This document shows positions 60,901 through 64,000 of a stretch of DNA of 64,000 nt, piece by piece. The stretch is taken from contig NZ_FUKN01000001.1 of the NCBI RefSeq assembly GCF_900163785.1, forward strand, positions 1 through 64,000. The letters are read 5' to 3'. Made by a program: the position numbers and the translations under genes. This DNA is from Psychrobacter sp. JB385 (lineage in GTDB: Bacteria; Pseudomonadota; Gammaproteobacteria; Pseudomonadales; Moraxellaceae). The notes under the pieces are model-generated. The model saw only the letters and a program-made list of their open reading frames with translations. It had not been told where the DNA came from and searched no databases. Every line of letters starts with the position of its first letter. Within the stretch, counting starts at the first letter, position 1.

Positions 60901-61458
60901 ATGAGTAACCCACTAAGTTTCGATGAATTACTAGACTATTTGGACAATCAAGAGAGCCAGTTTGTGCTCGATAGTGTTGCCGCGCATGGTTTTTTGACCG
61001 CGACCGTGATAGGTCGTCCATTGCCAAATTGGATAGACGCGTTGTTTGAAGGCCACACCAGTGAAGTGCCTGAAAATGTCATTGACGGTATCAAGCGCTG
61101 GCGCGATGCTATCATGGCTGAGTTAAAAAACGAGACACCGATTGAGTTGCCGTTTGGAGAAGACGCTGGTAACGAAGAAGTGGCCGTTGATTTTTCGGAT
61201 GAGTCAGACATTGTTGCTTGGTCGATTGGCTTTGTAGATGCCATGTATGCGGATGAAGCAAGTGACTGGTTCGAAGATGAAGAGACAGCAGAAGATGTGG
61301 CGGTATTGACCTTGCCGATGATCGTGTTAAGCGGTATCGATGACGAAGATCCAGAGCTTGCTGAGATGCGCCGCGATGAGGATAAGCTGGTACAAATGGC
61401 CAATAGCATTGAAGGCAATTTGACGGAATTGTTCTTATTGTTCCATACCAACGATTAA
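60901..61458 (+). CDS. UPF0149/YecA-family protein
   Basis: A 185-residue acidic protein with the UPF0149 pattern: an N-terminal FDELLDYLDNQ, then VAAHGFLTATVIGRPLPNWIDALF (typical HGFLTAxxxGP) and WSIGFVDAMYADEASDWF. It lacks the C-terminal SEC-C zinc motif found in some YecA proteins. AAGGACC lies upstream of the ATG. Family function is not settled. A terminator follows after 21 bases. Confidence 0.82.
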   Translation: MSNPLSFDELLDYLDNQESQFVLDSVAAHGFLTATVIGRPLPNWIDALFEGHTSEVPENVIDGIKRWRDAIMAELKNETPIELPFGEDAGNEEVAVDFSDESDIVAWSIGFVDAMYADEASDWFEDEETAEDVAVLTLPMIVLSGIDDEDPELAEMRRDEDKLVQMANSIEGNLTELFLLFHTND

Positions 61459-61479
61459 GCGTACCATTAAAAATAGCCA

Positions 61480-61529
61480 TAAGCAGTACAGATGAATGTC
61501 CCTTGTTGTCAGTACTGCTTAGCGTTTTT
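61480..61529 (+). terminator. Terminator after the UPF0149 gene
   Basis: TAAGCAGTAC and GTACTGCTTA form a ten-pair perfect stem with a 22-base loop, followed by GCG and five T. Confidence 0.7.
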
Positions 61530-61564
61530 GTTCCATCCTATTAAGTCACCGATAAGGTCGTCCT

Positions 61565-62002
61565 ATGACTGTGCAACTCTCCAATCTTGAGCACTTACCC
61601 AATTACCAAATCACTGAGCGCCTAGATGTGGTGTATGGCAGTACGGTGCGCTCAAAGCATGTCGGTAAAGACTTGTTTGCTGGGTTAAAAAATATCGTTG
61701 GTGGTGAATTAACCGCTTATACCGAGTTGCTCGAAGAGTCGCGTCAAGAGGCGATAGATCGAATGGTGCTCAAAGCCGAAGCTTTGGGCGCTGATGCAGT
61801 TGTGGGTTTGCGTTTTTCGACCTCTAGTATCGCACAGGGTGCCTCTGAACTATTCGTCTATGGTACCGCAGTTAAAGCCATTCCCATCCAGCAGCAAACT
61901 GCTCAGCAGCCATCAAATGACGCTTATGGACAGACTACGCAAGCTCAAAATCCTGCCTCTGTCCCAACAGATGATTTGCCACGTTTTAATCCCTTTGGTT
62001 AA
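61565..62002 (+). CDS. YbjQ-family (UPF0145) protein, soluble copy
   Basis: A 145-residue protein with the pentamer-forming YbjQ domain: VVYGSTVRSKHVGKDLFAGLKNIVGGELTAY, a following ESRQEAIDRMVLKAEALGADAVVGLRF, and GTAVKAI. The C-terminal 35 residues are a Gln/Pro-rich tail. A second YbjQ protein with a membrane anchor follows. Metal binding was proposed for the family, but function is not established. Confidence 0.85.
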   Translation: MTVQLSNLEHLPNYQITERLDVVYGSTVRSKHVGKDLFAGLKNIVGGELTAYTELLEESRQEAIDRMVLKAEALGADAVVGLRFSTSSIAQGASELFVYGTAVKAIPIQQQTAQQPSNDAYGQTTQAQNPASVPTDDLPRFNPFG

Positions 62003-62015
62003 TTAGCCAACGCTC

Positions 62016-62040
62016 AAAGCATTTTTTTGATGCTTTTTAT
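62016..62040 (+). terminator. Terminator between the two YbjQ genes
   Basis: AAAGCAT and ATGCTTT around seven bases, ending in TTAT. It would attenuate read-through into the second YbjQ gene. Confidence 0.6.
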
Positions 62041-62055
62041 ATTAAGAGACGTGCC

Positions 62056-62532
62056 ATGAATAACTCTCTCACTCAATTTCTTATCAACTACGCACCGTTT
62101 ATTTTATTATTCGCGGCTGGGTGGTTTTTTGGGTCGCGTCATGAGCGTCAGCATCTAGCGCAGCTGCGCGTGTCGGAGCAAGCGTTGGGTCATATTATTG
62201 TCTCAAGCGAGCGCTTTTATTGTCCCAAACTGGCAACTGGTAGCGAGGGCGAGTTGGTACTGGGTAGTGTTGTCATTGCTCAAGATTACTTTAAAATGAT
62301 CATCGCGCGTGTGTTAAGCCTATTTGGCAAAAACTTGACTACTTACGAGACATTGCTGGATCGTGCTCGCCGTGAGGCCATCGTACGTATGCGTACCGAA
62401 GCCAATGCCAAAGGCTATAACCATATCTATGGCTTACGTATGGAAGTGACTAACATCAATCAATTGGGCAGTATGGTAGAAGCCATTGCTTATGGTACAG
62501 CGGTCATTAGCATTGAAAATCCTAAAATTTAG
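62056..62532 (+). CDS. YbjQ-family (UPF0145) protein, membrane-anchored copy
   Basis: A 158-residue protein with one N-terminal membrane helix (about 12-27) followed by a YbjQ-like domain. The repeated family elements are visible but degenerate: LGSVVIAQDYFKMIIARVLSLFGKNLTTYETLLDRARREAIVRMRTEA, then GYNHIYGLRMEVT and AIAYGTAVISI. Together with the preceding soluble copy it may form a mixed oligomer at the membrane; this is inference from adjacency. Confidence 0.78.
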   Translation: MNNSLTQFLINYAPFILLFAAGWFFGSRHERQHLAQLRVSEQALGHIIVSSERFYCPKLATGSEGELVLGSVVIAQDYFKMIIARVLSLFGKNLTTYETLLDRARREAIVRMRTEANAKGYNHIYGLRMEVTNINQLGSMVEAIAYGTAVISIENPKI

Positions 62533-62565
62533 CTATAATTGTCTAGCAGACAATTAACGATAGCT
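62531..62565. other. Hairpin overlapping the second YbjQ stop codon
   Basis: AGCTAT-AATTGTCT and AGACAATT-AACG-ATAGCT form two stacked stems with a three-base loop and a four-base bulge. There is no following T-run, so it may be a Rho-dependent or mRNA-stabilising structure. Confidence 0.45.
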
Positions 62566-62743
62566 CTAGTTCTTTATTTGTCAAATCACTCATTGATTTA
62601 TTCTGGAATGTATCACTTTAACATCCATTATTTTATTTTGAGACTTCTAAAACTAACTAAGCTAATCAAGCAAACTCTAGCATCCTATCATCTATAATAA
62701 GCAAGCAATAGCAACTGTTATTGAATTTTAGCAAACAAAATTC

Positions 62744-62772
62744 TTGCAGACGTGGTATAAGTTAACGATAAT
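62744..62772 (+). promoter_or_regulatory. Candidate promoter of the lipoprotein gene
   Basis: TTGCAG and GATAAT with a 17-base spacer, about 85 bases before the start codon. Confidence 0.45.
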
Positions 62773-62801
62773 ACTGATATCTGAATCAGAAACGTAACAA
62801 T

Positions 62802-62810
62802 TGGTATAAT
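62802..62810 (+). promoter_or_regulatory. Candidate extended -10 promoter
   Basis: TGGTATAAT is a perfect extended -10 element (TGnTATAAT), 45 bases before the lipoprotein start codon. No strong -35 accompanies it. Confidence 0.45.
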
Positions 62811-62855
62811 TATATTGAAGCGTACTGCTACCTTAATACATTTTAGGAACCATGC

Positions 62856-63791
62856 ATGAAAAATACCTTTGCGTTTAGTGCATTTCTAGTTGCTTCTTTA
62901 GGGCTTGTCGCTTGTGGCGACGATGATAACTCTTCTTATAACAGTATACCATCCACTGATAATCCAGTAGAAACTGCCGATGAGATACAGTTTTCGATAG
63001 TAGAAGGCAGTTACAGTGATAGAGGTTCAGAATATGCAGAACGCATAGATGTAGTCCTTCGTGATGGTCAAAATCAAACAACATCTAAGGTCTTTAAAGG
63101 GGTTAAAAGCGAACCTGACTATGAGTCTTCTTATACTTATATTGCACCTAACTATTATCGTACTTTTGAAGCTAATGACGAAGCGTTCGAAGCACTTATT
63201 AGTCCAACAATAGATGTATTAACGCCTACTTCATACTCATATACCTTGAGTTCTGCAAGCAATAATAAACCATTGACCTTTACACGGATTTTAAAAAGTT
63301 ATGATATATCTGGTATAACAACAGCAGACGAACAACGATTCTTCACGCCTTTGTCTATCTATAGACTTAATAACGCGCAGTTACCAACTAATTCAATTTG
63401 TTATGCAGATATTGTTGAAAAACCTTCTTTTCCAGTGTTTAAAGTTGGACATGCATTCTTAAATGAAAATACTATCGAAGAATGGCTAAATGTAGCCAAT
63501 ATGAGCAATTCAAATAATTATGATTATGAAACTGTTCAGGTTGGCGAGAATAATGAATACCGTGCAATACGTTTAGTAGATCCTGATAATTATCAAGGTA
63601 ACATTTTCTATGAAGCAGCCGTAGAGATGAATGGCAGTGTTTATACCGCTAATTATATCGACAATGGTTATACCCGAAATACAGATCCTGACGCAGATAC
63701 TGTAGACTGTACCTATTTTAATGATACAGCCGCTGATTATTTAGAAACTCAAATTTTAGCAGACGGTTATCTAGCTGTGCCTTTTAGTTGA
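62856..63791 (+). CDS. Putative lipoprotein of unknown function
   Basis: A 311-residue protein with a lipoprotein signal peptide; LVAC places the modified Cys at residue 20, followed by Gly-Asp, an unusual Asp-rich start (GDDDNSSYNS). The rest is rich in Asn, Tyr, Ser and Asp, with a predicted beta-rich pattern. Codon use is visibly more AT-rich than in the neighbours, which hints at a fast-evolving or acquired gene. No family is recognised. It is preceded by TTTTAGGAACC as a ribosome binding site. Confidence 0.75.
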   Translation: MKNTFAFSAFLVASLGLVACGDDDNSSYNSIPSTDNPVETADEIQFSIVEGSYSDRGSEYAERIDVVLRDGQNQTTSKVFKGVKSEPDYESSYTYIAPNYYRTFEANDEAFEALISPTIDVLTPTSYSYTLSSASNNKPLTFTRILKSYDISGITTADEQRFFTPLSIYRLNNAQLPTNSICYADIVEKPSFPVFKVGHAFLNENTIEEWLNVANMSNSNNYDYETVQVGENNEYRAIRLVDPDNYQGNIFYEAAVEMNGSVYTANYIDNGYTRNTDPDADTVDCTYFNDTAADYLETQILADGYLAVPFS

Positions 63792-63829
63792 TATATAGGT
63801 CTATAGAAAATCTAATGACTTAGTACGCA

Positions 63830-63860
63830 GTAGCTGTAGCTGTAGCTGTAGCTGTAGCTG
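63830..63860. repeat. Hexanucleotide tandem repeat (TAGCTG)5
   Basis: Five perfect copies of TAGCTG run from 63831 to 63860, 39 bases after the stop codon of the lipoprotein gene. Such simple repeats change length by slippage. Confidence 0.9.
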
Positions 63861-63957
63861 TTATAAATAGCAAATCAGACATCACTTGAAACCGTCATGC
63901 AGCTGAACTACTTATAGCATAGCGACTATCAGCGTTTAGACGTGAATAACTCATAAA

Positions 63958-64000
63958 AACAAACCCCCTGACATTCTCTATAGTAAGAGTATCAGGGGGT
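63958..64000 (-). terminator. Intrinsic terminator at the window edge
   Basis: ACCCCCTGA and TCAGGGGGT form a nine-pair perfect stem with an inner CTCT/AGAG pairing. On the minus strand it is followed by TTGTTTTT, so it suits a minus-strand gene beyond the window; the plus-strand flank is cut off. Confidence 0.7.

Larger units (their letters stand above)
62566..62855 (+). other. Spacer before the terminal lipoprotein gene
   Basis: About 290 AT-rich bases without a gene, containing two promoter candidates (62744-62772 and 62802-62810). Confidence 0.4.

Noticed and set aside
63830-63860. CRISPR-like array
   Set aside because: The repeats are contiguous hexamers without spacers, so this is a simple tandem repeat.

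Overview
The window looks like a chromosomal segment of a Psychrobacter-like gammaproteobacterium (Moraxellaceae). This is inferred from moderate-to-low GC with AT-rich spacers, the order tuf–trnW–secE–nusG–rplKAJL–rpoBC, the unit mrcA<>pilMNOPQ–aroK–aroB–SPOR protein–gltBD, and BlsA-like BLUF proteins. No phage, insertion sequence, CRISPR array or rRNA was seen.

Layout. 1–13600: 3' end of tuf, tRNA-Trp, then the transcription/translation block secE, nusG, rplK, rplA, rplJ, rplL, rpoB, rpoC. Long structured leaders precede rplJ and rpoB. 13700–14300: a small conserved hypothetical gene ending in a strong shared terminator. 14315–25720: mrcA (PBP1A) diverging from the type IV pilus assembly genes pilMNOPQ, then aroK, aroB and a SPOR-domain membrane protein. 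25720–32680: a long leader followed by glutamate synthase gltB and gltD. 32780–36800: FUSC-family membrane protein, polyamine-type binding lipoprotein, a short-chain dehydrogenase remnant, a small membrane protein and a HAD phosphatase. 37160–39760: hemerythrin-like protein, two tandem BLUF photoreceptor-type proteins and an exported PEBP-like protein, a plausible light/oxygen sensing patch. 39900–43100: parC with a DUF4365 (PD-(D/E)XK-like) gene translationally coupled to its 3' end. 43489–49617: VWA lipoprotein and two tandem fadD-type acyl-CoA ligases. 49931–52330: rph, a small membrane protein and a secreted NlpC/P60-like enzyme. 52510–58290 (minus strand): hemJ, bioB, SCP2 protein, small membrane protein, DUF368 lipid carrier transporter and serB. 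58743–63791 (plus strand): an Smp-like membrane protein, a small acidic protein, a UPF0149 protein, two YbjQ proteins and a lipoprotein.

Most of the window is core housekeeping. The observations most worth checking are: (i) an apparently complete promoter–terminator unit between rplL and rpoB, with its -35 box inside the rplL terminator and a Shine-Dalgarno that can be sequestered; (ii) the BLUF duplication, in which one copy has lost the flavin-contacting Asn; (iii) the DUF4365 gene coupled to parC; and (iv) a 68-bp palindromic intergenic element near 54450. No clearly new multi-gene system could be demonstrated from sequence alone.
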